From the NCBI GenBank assembly GCA_947479755.1, contig CANKAM010000022.1, forward strand, positions 1 through 57,212: a stretch of 57,212 nucleotides of DNA. The letters run 5' to 3'. Both the position numbers and the translations under genes were made by a program. The notes below the pieces were generated by a model, which did no database searches, was not told the origin of the DNA, and saw only the letters and a list, made by a program, of their open reading frames with translations. The stretch is from Bacteroidota bacterium (lineage in GTDB: Bacteria; Bacteroidota; Bacteroidia; SXHM01). Below, in pieces: positions 32,622 to 41,167 of this stretch. How positions within the stretch are numbered: the first letter of the stretch is position 1; each line of letters opens with the position of its first letter.

Positions 32622-34628
32622 TTAAAAGAGCTTTTGTAATAATTCCTCATCCACCAGATTGGGCAGGGTTACTTTCAGTCCTTTACTTCTTTTCATTTCC
32701 CGCTCAATAGCAAACATCGCTTCTTTGTTTCTTGCCCAGCTTCTGCGGGCAATTCCATTATTTACATCCCAGAATAACATGCTTTTTAAGCGCCTGCCTG
32801 CATCTTTTGAGCCATCTAAAACCAATCCAAAACCACCGTTTATCACCTCACCCCAGCCAACTCCGCCCCCGTTATGCAGTGAAATCCATGTGGCTCCCCT
32901 GAAAGCATCGCCCACAAAATTTTGCACAGCCATATCAGCCGTAAATTGCGAGCCGTCATAAATATTGGAAGTTTCCCTGAAAGGCGAATCGGTTCCTGAA
33001 ACATCGTGATGGTCGCGCCCCAACACAACAGGTGCCGAAATCTTTTTTGCTTTGATTGCTTTATTAAATGCTTCAGCAATTTTTATTCGGCCCTCTGAAT
33101 CAGCATAGAGTATCCGCGCCTGTGAACCAACAACCAGTTTATTTTTCTGTGCTTCTTTTATCCAATGAATGTTATCGGAAAGTTGTTGTTTGATTTCTTT
33201 CGGAGCGGTTTTGTAAATTTTTTCCAGAATAGCAGTCGCTATTTTGTCGGTTTTTTCCAGATCTTTTGGATTAGCTGAAGTGCATACCCAACGGAAAGGG
33301 CCGAAACCATAATCAAAACACATGGGACCCATAATATCCTGCACGTAGGAAGGATATTTGAACTTACCATCCAGTTTTAAAATATCAGCACCTGCACGAC
33401 TTGCTTCCAGCAAAAATGCATTTCCATAATCAAAGAAATACATTCCGTTTTTCACCATTTTATTTACTGCATTTACATGACGAACCAATGATTTCTGAAC
33501 TTCCTTTTTAAATTGTTCAGGATTTTCAGCCATCATTTTATTTGCTTCTTCAAACGAAAGTCCGGCAGGATAATATCCGCCCGAATAAGGGTTGTGTAAT
33601 GAAGTCTGGTCAGAACCGATTTCAATTTTTATTTTCTTCTCTGCGAACTTCTCCCATAACTCAATAATGTTCCCTTTGTATGCAAGTGAAACCGATTGTT
33701 TTTTCTTTCGCGCAGTTTCAATTCGCGAAATCAGTTTGTTCAAATCATTATAAACTTCATCTACCCAACCCTGCGAGTGGCGTGTGTGAATGGCTTTAGG
33801 ATTTACTTCTGCAATTACAGCAATTGCTCCTGCAATAACAGCGGCTTTGGGTTGTGCACCGCTCATTCCACCTAAACCAGAAGACACGAAAACTTTTCCG
33901 GCAAGTTCCGTTTTCCCTTTGCTGATTTTTCTACCTGCATTTAAAATTGTAATCGCTGTGCCGTGTACAATGCCTTGCGGACCGATATACATAAATGAGC
34001 CTGCAGTCATTTGTCCATATTGGGTTACGCCAAGAGCATTAAACTTTTCCAAGTCATCGGGTTTGCTGTAATTAGGAATCATCATGCCGTTGGTAACAAC
34101 AACACGAGGCGCATCTTTATGCGATGGAAATAACCCAAGCGGATGACCGGAATACATCACCAAGGTTTGCTCATCCGTCATTTCTGCCAGGTATTTCATA
34201 GTCAGTAAATACTGCGCCCAGTTTTGAAATACCGAACCGTTTCCACCATACGTAATCAACTCGTGCGGATGCTGTGCTACTGCATAATCCAGATTATTGG
34301 AAAGCATGTGCATAATTGCTCCGGCCTGTTTTGATTTGAAAGGGTATTGAGAAAGTGGTCGCGCAAAAATCTTGTAATCAGGGCGAAAGCGATACATATA
34401 AATCCGTCCGTGTTTTTTCAGTTCATCCGCAAATTCTTTGGCAAGAACTGCATGAAATTTTTTAGGAAAATAACGCAGAGCATTTCTTGCTGCCAATTTT
34501 TTTTCTTCGGCAGAAAGAATGTCTTTGCGTATTGGAGCATGGTTCAGAGAAGTATCGTAACTCCTAGGCCCAGGAAGCTTTTCAGGAATTCCCTGCAAAA
34601 TAATTTTCTTAAATTCTTTGGTTGTCAT
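32622..34628 (-). CDS. hutU: Urocanate hydratase
   Basis: A 668-residue enzyme that turns urocanate into imidazolone propionate in histidine breakdown. Recognised by ELITYGGNGSVFQNWAQY, LVMYSGHPLGLFPSH, TAGSFMYIGPQGIVHGT, the NAD-binding SSGLGGMSGAQPKAA, the catalytic-cysteine region DIMGPMCFDYGFGPFRWVC, and DHHDVSGTDSPFRET. About 110 residues longer than the Bacillus enzyme. I chose ATG 34628 (MTTKEFKKIIL); the frame also runs to 34712, inside the upstream gene, with an unlikely N-terminus. It starts 20 bases inside the DUF5522 gene. The other hut genes are not nearby. Confidence 0.93.
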   Translation of the reverse strand: MTTKEFKKIILQGIPEKLPGPRSYDTSLNHAPIRKDILSAEEKKLAARNALRYFPKKFHAVLAKEFADELKKHGRIYMYRFRPDYKIFARPLSQYPFKSKQAGAIMHMLSNNLDYAVAQHPHELITYGGNGSVFQNWAQYLLTMKYLAEMTDEQTLVMYSGHPLGLFPSHKDAPRVVVTNGMMIPNYSKPDDLEKFNALGVTQYGQMTAGSFMYIGPQGIVHGTAITILNAGRKISKGKTELAGKVFVSSGLGGMSGAQPKAAVIAGAIAVIAEVNPKAIHTRHSQGWVDEVYNDLNKLISRIETARKKKQSVSLAYKGNIIELWEKFAEKKIKIEIGSDQTSLHNPYSGGYYPAGLSFEEANKMMAENPEQFKKEVQKSLVRHVNAVNKMVKNGMYFFDYGNAFLLEASRAGADILKLDGKFKYPSYVQDIMGPMCFDYGFGPFRWVCTSANPKDLEKTDKIATAILEKIYKTAPKEIKQQLSDNIHWIKEAQKNKLVVGSQARILYADSEGRIKIAEAFNKAIKAKKISAPVVLGRDHHDVSGTDSPFRETSNIYDGSQFTADMAVQNFVGDAFRGATWISLHNGGGVGWGEVINGGFGLVLDGSKDAGRRLKSMLFWDVNNGIARRSWARNKEAMFAIEREMKRSKGLKVTLPNLVDEELLQKLF

Positions 34629-34812
34629 CTTTTTTCTCTTTGTCAAATCTTCCTGTTTTCGGATTGTAATTATAAGGACAATGTTTGCACCCACTTTTGC
34701 AGCAATAACCACGTTTCAGGTGATATTTTTCTGTAAAAATAATATAGCCTTCGGGACTGTAATAAAAATCCTCGGGGTCAAGTTTTGGTTTGGAAGAATA
34801 ATCGTCAGCCAT
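34609..34812 (-). CDS. DUF5522 cysteine-rich small protein
   Basis: A 67-residue protein. The core YYSPEGYIIFTEKYHLKRG is followed by YCCKSGCKHCPY, a compact cysteine cluster (CCxxxCxxCP) typical of the DUF5522 family and suited to binding zinc or an iron-sulfur cluster; function unknown. I chose ATG 34812 (MADDYSSK), since the upstream Met (MNCCYFAK) lies in the promoter-like gap. The 3' end overlaps hutU by 20 bases, so the two are translationally coupled. Whether it takes part in histidine degradation is unknown. Confidence 0.85.
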   Translation of the reverse strand: MADDYSSKPKLDPEDFYYSPEGYIIFTEKYHLKRGYCCKSGCKHCPYNYNPKTGRFDKEKKDDNQRI

Positions 34813-34871
34813 CTTTGCAAAGTAACAACAATTCAAAGGCTTTTTTCAACTTTACGGTCTGAAATTTTTCC

Positions 34872-35738
34872 TTGTTCCCTGAAATAAAAAATATTCCGCT
34901 TCAAAAAATCAACGATGAGTTGTTGGATTTTCATCAACTCAACTTGTTTATTTTGCGGCTTGATTTGGTTCATCCGTTCATCTGTGGAAACAAGTGGTAC
35001 AAGCTGAAATATAACTTAGAAGAAGCAAAACGAAAAGGCAAAAATACGTTGCTCACTTTTGGCGGAGCATACTCTAATCACATTGTTGCAACTGCAGCTG
35101 TAGGAAAAGAATTCGGGTTTAAAACGATTGGAATAATCCGTGGCGAAGAGTTAAATGAAAATGATAATTCCGTTTTGCAGTTTGCAAAATATTGTGGGAT
35201 GGAATTGCGGTTTGTTTCAAGAGAAGAATACCGCAAAAAAGAGTTCAATATTAAGGATGAATATTATCTGCTTCCTGAAGGCGGAACAAATGAATTGGCA
35301 GTAAAAGGGTGTGCTGAAATCATTTCATTGATTGATATTCCGTTTGATTATATCTCTTGCGCAGTTGGCACAGGCGGAACCATTGCAGGAATTATTTCAT
35401 CGTTGAATGAGAACCAAGAAGCAATTGGTTTTCCGGTTTTGAAAGGAGGGGAGTTTTTGACAAATGAAATTGAAAAGTTAGTGCCATCAAAAACAAATTT
35501 TGAATTACAAACGGAATATCATTTCGGAGGCTATGCAAAAAAGAATGAAGAACTTCAGAACTTCATTTCTGACTTTAAATTAAACCAAAATATTCCGCTT
35601 GATTTTGTGTACACCGGAAAAATGATGTTCGGGGTTTTTGATTTGATAAAGAGGAATTATTTCCAAAAAGGCGCAACGATTGTTGCTGTGCACACAGGCG
35701 GTTTATTTAAGTTCGCAGAGAGTGAGCCAGGCCATTAA
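34872..35738 (+). CDS. ACC deaminase / D-cysteine desulfhydrase family PLP enzyme
   Basis: A 288-residue pyridoxal-phosphate enzyme of the tryptophan synthase beta superfamily. FICGNKWYKLKYNL carries the PLP lysine (Lys41) and LLTFGGAYSNHIVATAA the Ser/Asn that hold the substrate carboxylate; SCAVGTGGTIAGI binds the phosphate. The family includes 1-aminocyclopropane-1-carboxylate deaminase and D-cysteine desulfhydrase, which cannot be separated by eye; the latter is more common in bacteria. The only start is TTG 34872: a stop lies four codons upstream and no ATG occurs before residue 110. Its last 36 bases overlap the convergent M20 gene. At 288 residues it is slightly short for the family. 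Confidence 0.85.
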   Translation: MFPEIKNIPLQKINDELLDFHQLNLFILRLDLVHPFICGNKWYKLKYNLEEAKRKGKNTLLTFGGAYSNHIVATAAVGKEFGFKTIGIIRGEELNENDNSVLQFAKYCGMELRFVSREEYRKKEFNIKDEYYLLPEGGTNELAVKGCAEIISLIDIPFDYISCAVGTGGTIAGIISSLNENQEAIGFPVLKGGEFLTNEIEKLVPSKTNFELQTEYHFGGYAKKNEELQNFISDFKLNQNIPLDFVYTGKMMFGVFDLIKRNYFQKGATIVAVHTGGLFKFAESEPGH

Positions 35739-36893
35739 ACCCATTCCTGTTTTCAGCGCTTCTTCATCAATATCAAATGTTGAAGTATGCACTCCGCTGG
35801 TAATTCCAAGTTTTTTATTTCCTGTTCCGAGGCGATAGAAACAAGCAGGAATGTGTTGTGAATAAAAAGCAAAATCTTCTGCTGTCATACGCAGATCAAG
35901 CAATTCTACATTTTCATCTCCTAAAAATTCTTTTGCGTTTGCAATTGCATTGTTGGTCAGCGTTTCATCATTAACTAAAAAAGGATAGCCTTTCATAATG
36001 TTGAAGTCACCGCTGCCTCCATTCTCTGCAAATACTTTTGCAGCAATGTCTTTCATTTTTTCATGGGCTTCATCACGCCATTTTTCGTCCATTGTTCTGA
36101 ATGTTCCTTCAATCTTCACTTCATCAGGAATTACATTAGTAGCACCCATTCCTGTGATTTTACCAAAAGCAAGCACAGTTGGAATATTAGGAATATTTCT
36201 CGTTTTCTCATCCATAAATTCAGATTGCAGTGCAACCAAAAGTTTTGACGCAATTAGTAATGGATTAACATAATTTGCTGGCATAGCAGCATGTCCGCCT
36301 TTGCCTTTTACAGTAATATAAATTTCATCTGTGGATGCCATATACATTCCCGGACGGAAACCAACTTTGCCTGTTTCCATACTTGGAAAAACATGCTGCG
36401 CAAAAATGCTTTCCGGTTTTGGATTCTGAAGCACACCCGCATTAATCATCAGCGAAGCACCACCCGGAAGTTTTTCTTCTCCCGGCTGAAAAATCAGTTT
36501 CACAGTTCCTTCAAATTCATTTTTCAACTCGTTCAGAATTTTTGCAGCGCCTAGTAATGATGAGGTATGTACATCGTGTCCGCAAGCATGCATAACGCCA
36601 ACATTTTTTGAAATATATTCTTTGTTGTTGTCTTCTTTTATAGGCAATGCATCTAAATCTGCACGAAGCGCAATTATTTTTTTTGCAGGATTTCTTCCTT
36701 CAATCAGCGCAACTATCCCGGTTTTTACAATTCCGTTTTTATAAGGTATGCCCCATTCGTCTAATTTGGAACAGACAAAAGCAGAAGTGTTGTATTCTAC
36801 AAAAGATAACTCAGGATTGGCATGCAAATGCCTGCGAAGTGCTACAACTTCACTGAAATATTTATCGGAAAGGGATTTTATTTTTTCTTTCAC
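35703..36893 (-). CDS. M20 family amidohydrolase (hippurate hydrolase-like)
   Basis: A 396-residue zinc or manganese carboxypeptidase/aminoacylase of the M20D type. RADLDALPI, MHACGHDVHTSSLLGAAKIL (metal His and Cys), FQPGEEKLPGGASLMI (general base Glu) and MTAEDFAFYSQHIPACFYRLG are all present. A dimerisation domain (about 185-300) interrupts the catalytic domain. Likely cleaves N-acyl amino acids in the cytoplasm. Its stop lies 36 bases inside the end of the convergent PLP-enzyme gene. It begins 4 bases after the TSUP gene's stop, in a leftward run with the TSUP and PD40/barrel genes. Confidence 0.92.
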   Translation of the reverse strand: MKEKIKSLSDKYFSEVVALRRHLHANPELSFVEYNTSAFVCSKLDEWGIPYKNGIVKTGIVALIEGRNPAKKIIALRADLDALPIKEDNNKEYISKNVGVMHACGHDVHTSSLLGAAKILNELKNEFEGTVKLIFQPGEEKLPGGASLMINAGVLQNPKPESIFAQHVFPSMETGKVGFRPGMYMASTDEIYITVKGKGGHAAMPANYVNPLLIASKLLVALQSEFMDEKTRNIPNIPTVLAFGKITGMGATNVIPDEVKIEGTFRTMDEKWRDEAHEKMKDIAAKVFAENGGSGDFNIMKGYPFLVNDETLTNNAIANAKEFLGDENVELLDLRMTAEDFAFYSQHIPACFYRLGTGNKKLGITSGVHTSTFDIDEEALKTGMGLMAWLTLCELK

Positions 36894-36897
36894 CGGA

Positions 36898-37305
36898 TTA
36901 TTTTCCGAACAAAAATTTCAATGCAACCAAAATCATAAAAACAGCAAAAACTTTTTTCACAATATTCTGGTCAATACCAATTGCAATTTTTGAACCTAAA
37001 AAAGCACCAAGAATAAATGCGATGCCAATCACAAAAGCAGCATGAAAACTGATATGTCCCGCTTTATAATAATTCATCACCGCTAAAACTCCAACAGGCA
37101 ACATCAATAACGCAAGGCTGGTTCCTTGTGCAGTATGTTGCGAAAATCCGAGAAATATAATCAAGCCCGGAACAATAATTATTCCTCCACCAACACCTAC
37201 AAATCCGCTGAGCAACCCGGCAAATAAACCGATTGTAAGCAATATCAGAACAGTATTTACGTCCATAGTTTTGAATGATAAATTTTTTTCGTTCAGTTTT
37301 TCCAT
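36898..37305 (-). CDS. Half-size TSUP (TauE/SafE) membrane protein
   Basis: A 135-residue membrane protein equal to one half of a TauE/SafE transporter. GLFAGLLSGFVGVGGGIIIVPGLIIFLGFSQHTAQGTSLALLMLPVGVLAVMNYYKAGHI contains the family's N-terminal motif. Three or four hydrophobic segments are visible. Full-length members have about 250 residues and two such halves, so this form would need to act as a dimer. ATG 37305 begins one base after the upstream stop; ATG 37266 (MDVNTV) is an alternative that starts closer to the first helix. Substrate, possibly a sulfur anion, unknown. Confidence 0.82.
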   Translation of the reverse strand: MEKLNEKNLSFKTMDVNTVLILLTIGLFAGLLSGFVGVGGGIIIVPGLIIFLGFSQHTAQGTSLALLMLPVGVLAVMNYYKAGHISFHAAFVIGIAFILGAFLGSKIAIGIDQNIVKKVFAVFMILVALKFLFGK

Positions 37306-37306
37306 C

Positions 37307-40300
37307 TTAAAAATCCAAGCTCAGTGAAACATATAATAACGGTTTCAATACTCTGCCATCTTCTATTCCCCAGGCATAATCTGCGCGGATAAAATAGCCG
37401 AGTATTCGGCTGCGCACTCCAAATCCATAACCGCCAACAATGGGTTCTTTACTGTTTTTAATTTTGATGGTAATGTTTCCCGATTGAATTGTTTGTGTGT
37501 TCAAAAAATTGTCTTCAGAATACGGAGAAGGACCAGTCCATGCACTTCCAATATCGCCAAAAGCAACCACCTGAAAATTGGTAAGAAAATCAGATTTTAA
37601 CGGGCGGTTCATAATGTATTTGAAAAGCGCAACTCTCAACTCACTGTTGAATAAAGCAAAGCTGTTTCCATTTCTCGCATTCTGATAAAAACCGCGCATA
37701 TTGGTGGCTACAGTCTGGTATTGATAATTTTGCGTGTAATCAATAGCAGTTGAGTTATCAAATTTGGGAACAAACCAGTTGTCAACTCCACCGAGATAGT
37801 AAATCAGTTTCTCCGTTCCGAGAGAAGTGCTTGCTGCAAAACGGTTTGCCCAAATCAAATCACGATGAATTTTTTTATAGTGACGAATATCTAATCCGAT
37901 TACAAAAAAGCGCGCAGCTTTTTTATCAACGTGCTGATAATATTCTCCAAAAATTTTATAGCGCCAGCCGTTGTATAAATTCAATCCTCGGTTTACGGTG
38001 TTGTCAAAAACATATTCCATTTTCAAACCACCAAGATAATTATTTCGATTTTTCTCTTGCAGATTGCTAAGGTCGGTGCTAAGGTTTACTTCCTGGTCTG
38101 TCCGTCCAATTAGGCTTCCGCGCAATGAAGCTACTTCGCTGAAAGGATATTTCAATGAGTAAGTGAGCGTGTGTGTGTGGACTTTAATTGCTGACACTTC
38201 TACAATATTTAAAAAGCTCTGACGGTGAAAAACAACCTGCTGGTCAAGACGGTGTTTAAAATTCTGGTAGCTCAAAAAATACTCGTTACTGTTCAGGTTT
38301 CCTGCAAAGCGGAAGCCGCCAACAATTTTATAATCTTCCATCACATCACTAATTCCGATTTTGAAAAGTCCGTTGATGCCCGGATTAAAAAACACAGCAC
38401 CACCTCCCGTAAATTTCTGATAAGATGAATTAATGAAGTTGTTGTTAAGTTGTGTAACAACATAATCAGTGTAAAATGCCACATCGTAATTGCGTAGTTT
38501 AGGAAGTGTAAACTCCTTTTCTTTTTCTGGTAAAACAGCTTTCCCGTTTTCGAACTGCCGCAGTTTTGTTTCCCCATTTGCGGCAATGTTTGTTTCGGTT
38601 TGTCTTACCTGTTTATCTTGTTTGTCGTTCCTATTTTCGCCTTCAAACGTGTAGTTGTTTATGTCAATTTTTCCGGGCGGTGTTGGCTGTTCTTCTTGCT
38701 TGGGAATAGAAATCAGGGCATTTCTCGATCTCGGAATTCCATTAGCAGCATTGACGTTTTCTTCTTCCTGTTTGTTTGATTTTTGTTCGGTGCGGAATTG
38801 CGAATCTTTCAACTCAATATTTTTGTTTGCACTTTCTGCAAGCACCGAACGCTGATACATATAGTATTTTCCTTCGTTGAAAATTATTTCCGAAACTTTA
38901 CCTGATTTTGGCTGAACATCTTGCTGAATAATGTTGCGCGGATAATTAGTTACAGGGAAAGAAGTGGCGATATAACTGTAATGCGCGATGGTATCCACGT
39001 AACTTATAACGCTGTCCATCTTTGCAAGGAAGCGGTTATTCACGCCATTTGCATCGCTGAGGTAAGCAATGTGAGCACTGTCGAACTGTGCGGGTTGTGT
39101 TTCGTTGGTATTTGCGGTGTGTGTAATGCGCTTTAAAAGCTGCGATTTGGTTTTGTAATTGTAAACGTAAATATCTGTTGAAGCATCTTTCGGTAACATG
39201 CTGCTTTCATTCAGTTTAATCGTATCGTTATTTCTGTTGGAAGCAAAAACAACTTCGCGAGATTTATTGATGAAACGCGGATTCAAATCATCCCATATGT
39301 CCTTTGTTACCTGATGATACGTGTTAGCAGCAAGGTTGTAAACAAAAATATCGCTCTGCCCGAACTGCACTGCTGACATGGCTAATTCTTTTCCGTCATC
39401 GGAATACGAGAAGTCAAGTATTTTTTCAAAGTTGAAAAGCGGACGTTTCGTTTTTTTCTTGGTTTGAAGATTGTAAAGCGTAAGCATAATTTTTCCTTTA
39501 CGCTCCGTAATCATGGAAAATAATTGCGATGAGGGATGCCATGCTAACAGAGGAATTGAGTAATCTGTTTTCTGTTCCAGTTTATGTCCGATGCGAATAA
39601 TTTTCTTCTTTTTTCCGGTCTGAGTGTTTTGCAACCACACGCGATATTTCCCCCATTCGTTTCCTGCAAAAACATTGTAGCGCCCGTCAGCACTGGCTTT
39701 TAATTGTGTGTAAACCATGTTTGGTTTAGACTTATTGAGTAAAGGTTCTTCTTTTGGAAGTGAAAGATTTTTGCTGCGTTCGTAATACAACTTGTCATAA
39801 TAGGCGACCCATTCATACGTTAAATTTTTAAGCGAAACACCCAATACAAAGAGAAAACCGCTGTCGATATTGCGGCTTATTTTAGTCATGTAAAGAATGT
39901 TGGAGATTACCTGTTTGCCATAGGTCTCGGAAACATAACGCCAGATAGAATGTCCGGCATAACGAGCATCATCACCTGTCAGGCGGTTAAACTTTTCATA
40001 TTTACCTGAAAGAATTCCGTCTTTAACATAGTTCTCAATTTCTGCATCCCAATCGTTTGACATGTAGGAAATCAAACCTTGTGTGTACCACTCAGGAAGG
40101 TTGAGCAGCGTTGAATTGCGCACCACGTCTTTGATGTTACCGCCATACATCATCTGGTCAAGCATAACTTTGGTAATACCTGCTTTTATTTGTCGTTCAA
40201 GATCGCGGTGATCGCCATTGAAATATAAAACCACTTTGGTTCCCACAATAAAAGTTACTCCGCCAACATTATACTGTTGATCCGTTTCTAATCCGATATT

Positions 40301-40633
40301 ACTTTCTTTTAAATCAGAAAACTTGTTGAAGATGATGAACTGAATTCTGTCGTCAAGTGTGTAATCAAAAACTTTTTCAATCTCACCGATTTGTTTGGTG
40401 GCATAGCGAGCGGTGTAATTGCTCAGTTCTTTTCCGCCTAAATAAAAGTAAGTATCAAACTTTTCAAAACGGTAAAAAGACCAGAAACGGTCTTTCATGT
40501 TTTTGTATTGCACACGATTTTTGCCGAAGGGCATTTGCAAGCCGTTATAGAATTGAGCGTCAGCAATTCCTGCAACCAGAACCAAACAACAAATAATACT
40601 AAATCTGAAACCTCGCATCAACACAATTTTCAA
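37307..40633 (-). CDS. Large PD40/beta-barrel outer membrane protein with degenerate metalloprotease-like domain
   Basis: A 1108-residue exported protein. Signal peptide to about residue 26 (ADAQ). About 45-290: a gluzincin-like domain in which the motif place expected to read HExxH is AGITK (151-155), and the downstream LPxWxxEG block is LPEWYTQGLISY (179-190), so the zinc site is gone. About 300-560: TolB/PD40-like propeller blades (SADGRYNVFAGNEWG, SYSDDGKELAMS, SNRNND). About 590-720: a low-complexity polar linker. About 730-1108: an Omp85/porin-like barrel ending in LYVSLSLDF with C-terminal Phe. Bacteroidota proteins of this build are known to me only as hypotheticals. An alternative Met at residue 6 exists. 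The gene is coupled to the TSUP gene. Confidence 0.8.
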   Translation of the reverse strand: MKIVLMRGFRFSIICCLVLVAGIADAQFYNGLQMPFGKNRVQYKNMKDRFWSFYRFEKFDTYFYLGGKELSNYTARYATKQIGEIEKVFDYTLDDRIQFIIFNKFSDLKESNIGLETDQQYNVGGVTFIVGTKVVLYFNGDHRDLERQIKAGITKVMLDQMMYGGNIKDVVRNSTLLNLPEWYTQGLISYMSNDWDAEIENYVKDGILSGKYEKFNRLTGDDARYAGHSIWRYVSETYGKQVISNILYMTKISRNIDSGFLFVLGVSLKNLTYEWVAYYDKLYYERSKNLSLPKEEPLLNKSKPNMVYTQLKASADGRYNVFAGNEWGKYRVWLQNTQTGKKKKIIRIGHKLEQKTDYSIPLLAWHPSSQLFSMITERKGKIMLTLYNLQTKKKTKRPLFNFEKILDFSYSDDGKELAMSAVQFGQSDIFVYNLAANTYHQVTKDIWDDLNPRFINKSREVVFASNRNNDTIKLNESSMLPKDASTDIYVYNYKTKSQLLKRITHTANTNETQPAQFDSAHIAYLSDANGVNNRFLAKMDSVISYVDTIAHYSYIATSFPVTNYPRNIIQQDVQPKSGKVSEIIFNEGKYYMYQRSVLAESANKNIELKDSQFRTEQKSNKQEEENVNAANGIPRSRNALISIPKQEEQPTPPGKIDINNYTFEGENRNDKQDKQVRQTETNIAANGETKLRQFENGKAVLPEKEKEFTLPKLRNYDVAFYTDYVVTQLNNNFINSSYQKFTGGGAVFFNPGINGLFKIGISDVMEDYKIVGGFRFAGNLNSNEYFLSYQNFKHRLDQQVVFHRQSFLNIVEVSAIKVHTHTLTYSLKYPFSEVASLRGSLIGRTDQEVNLSTDLSNLQEKNRNNYLGGLKMEYVFDNTVNRGLNLYNGWRYKIFGEYYQHVDKKAARFFVIGLDIRHYKKIHRDLIWANRFAASTSLGTEKLIYYLGGVDNWFVPKFDNSTAIDYTQNYQYQTVATNMRGFYQNARNGNSFALFNSELRVALFKYIMNRPLKSDFLTNFQVVAFGDIGSAWTGPSPYSEDNFLNTQTIQSGNITIKIKNSKEPIVGGYGFGVRSRILGYFIRADYAWGIEDGRVLKPLLYVSLSLDF

Positions 40634-40677
40634 AAAAGAAATTAAAGGTAATACTTTATGAGGAAATAAGCATTGAA

Positions 40678-40735
40678 CGTCACCCTGAATTTATTTCAGG
40701 GTCTTGAGAGATGCTGAAACAAGTTCAGCATGACG
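40678..40735. repeat. Nested palindromic intergenic element
   Basis: An outer CGTCA (40678-40682) / TGACG (40731-40735) pair encloses two stem-loops: ACCCTGAA/TTCAGGGT (40682-40702) and ATGCTGAA/TTCAGCAT (40711-40731). The whole can fold as a three-way junction. This CCTGAA...TTCAGG plus GCTGAA...TTCAGC layout is like dispersed palindromic elements common in many bacterial genomes. It fills the gap between yraN and the barrel gene. Confidence 0.7.
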
Positions 40736-40739
40736 AAAT

Positions 40740-41102
40740 TTACATGACCGGATAAAACGCATCTTCAATATGTCTTACCGTATTTTGATATTGATTTTTT
40801 ACAATCGAAATAATATCAAATCGAACATCCACATCTAGGTTCTTATGAACTACATATGCATTGGCAGCTTTGATAAGGTTTTGTTGCTGTTTTTTTGAAA
40901 CAAATTCCTCCGGTTCGCCCATGGTGGAATAGCTTCGGGTTTTAACTTCAGCAACTACAAGCAACTTTTGTTTTTTAGCAACAATATCCATTTCATGCCC
41001 GCCAAAGCGAACATTCCTGCCAAGAATTTCAAAGCCCTTGCTTTTCAGCAATTTCTCGGCTTCGTCTTCGCCTTGTTTACCGAATTCGTGATTTTCTGCC
41101 AT
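40740..41102 (-). CDS. YraN/UPF0102 family endonuclease-like protein
   Basis: A 120-residue protein with a restriction-endonuclease-like fold. FGKQGEDEAEKLLKSKGFEIL leads into GGHEMDIVAKKQKLLVVAEVKTR, which holds the typical D...ExK metal triad (Asp of MDIVA; Glu and Lys of EVK). The family's role is unproven, though links to DNA repair or RNase HII gene neighbourhoods have been noted. Length is standard. The gene is divergent from gpmI with a 65-base gap, so the two promoters lie close together. Confidence 0.9.
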   Translation of the reverse strand: MAENHEFGKQGEDEAEKLLKSKGFEILGRNVRFGGHEMDIVAKKQKLLVVAEVKTRSYSTMGEPEEFVSKKQQQNLIKAANAYVVHKNLDVDVRFDIISIVKNQYQNTVRHIEDAFYPVM

Positions 41103-41142
41103 GAAACAAAAATAGAAATTTATAAGGCTTCCTGCATTTGCT

Positions 41143-41150
41143 TACTTTTG
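41143..41150 (+). promoter_or_regulatory. Predicted -7 element for gpmI
   Basis: TACTTTTG, 17 bases before the gpmI ATG. No TTG at the usual -33 distance. Confidence 0.4.
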
Positions 41151-41167
41151 CAAACCTAATTAAAACC

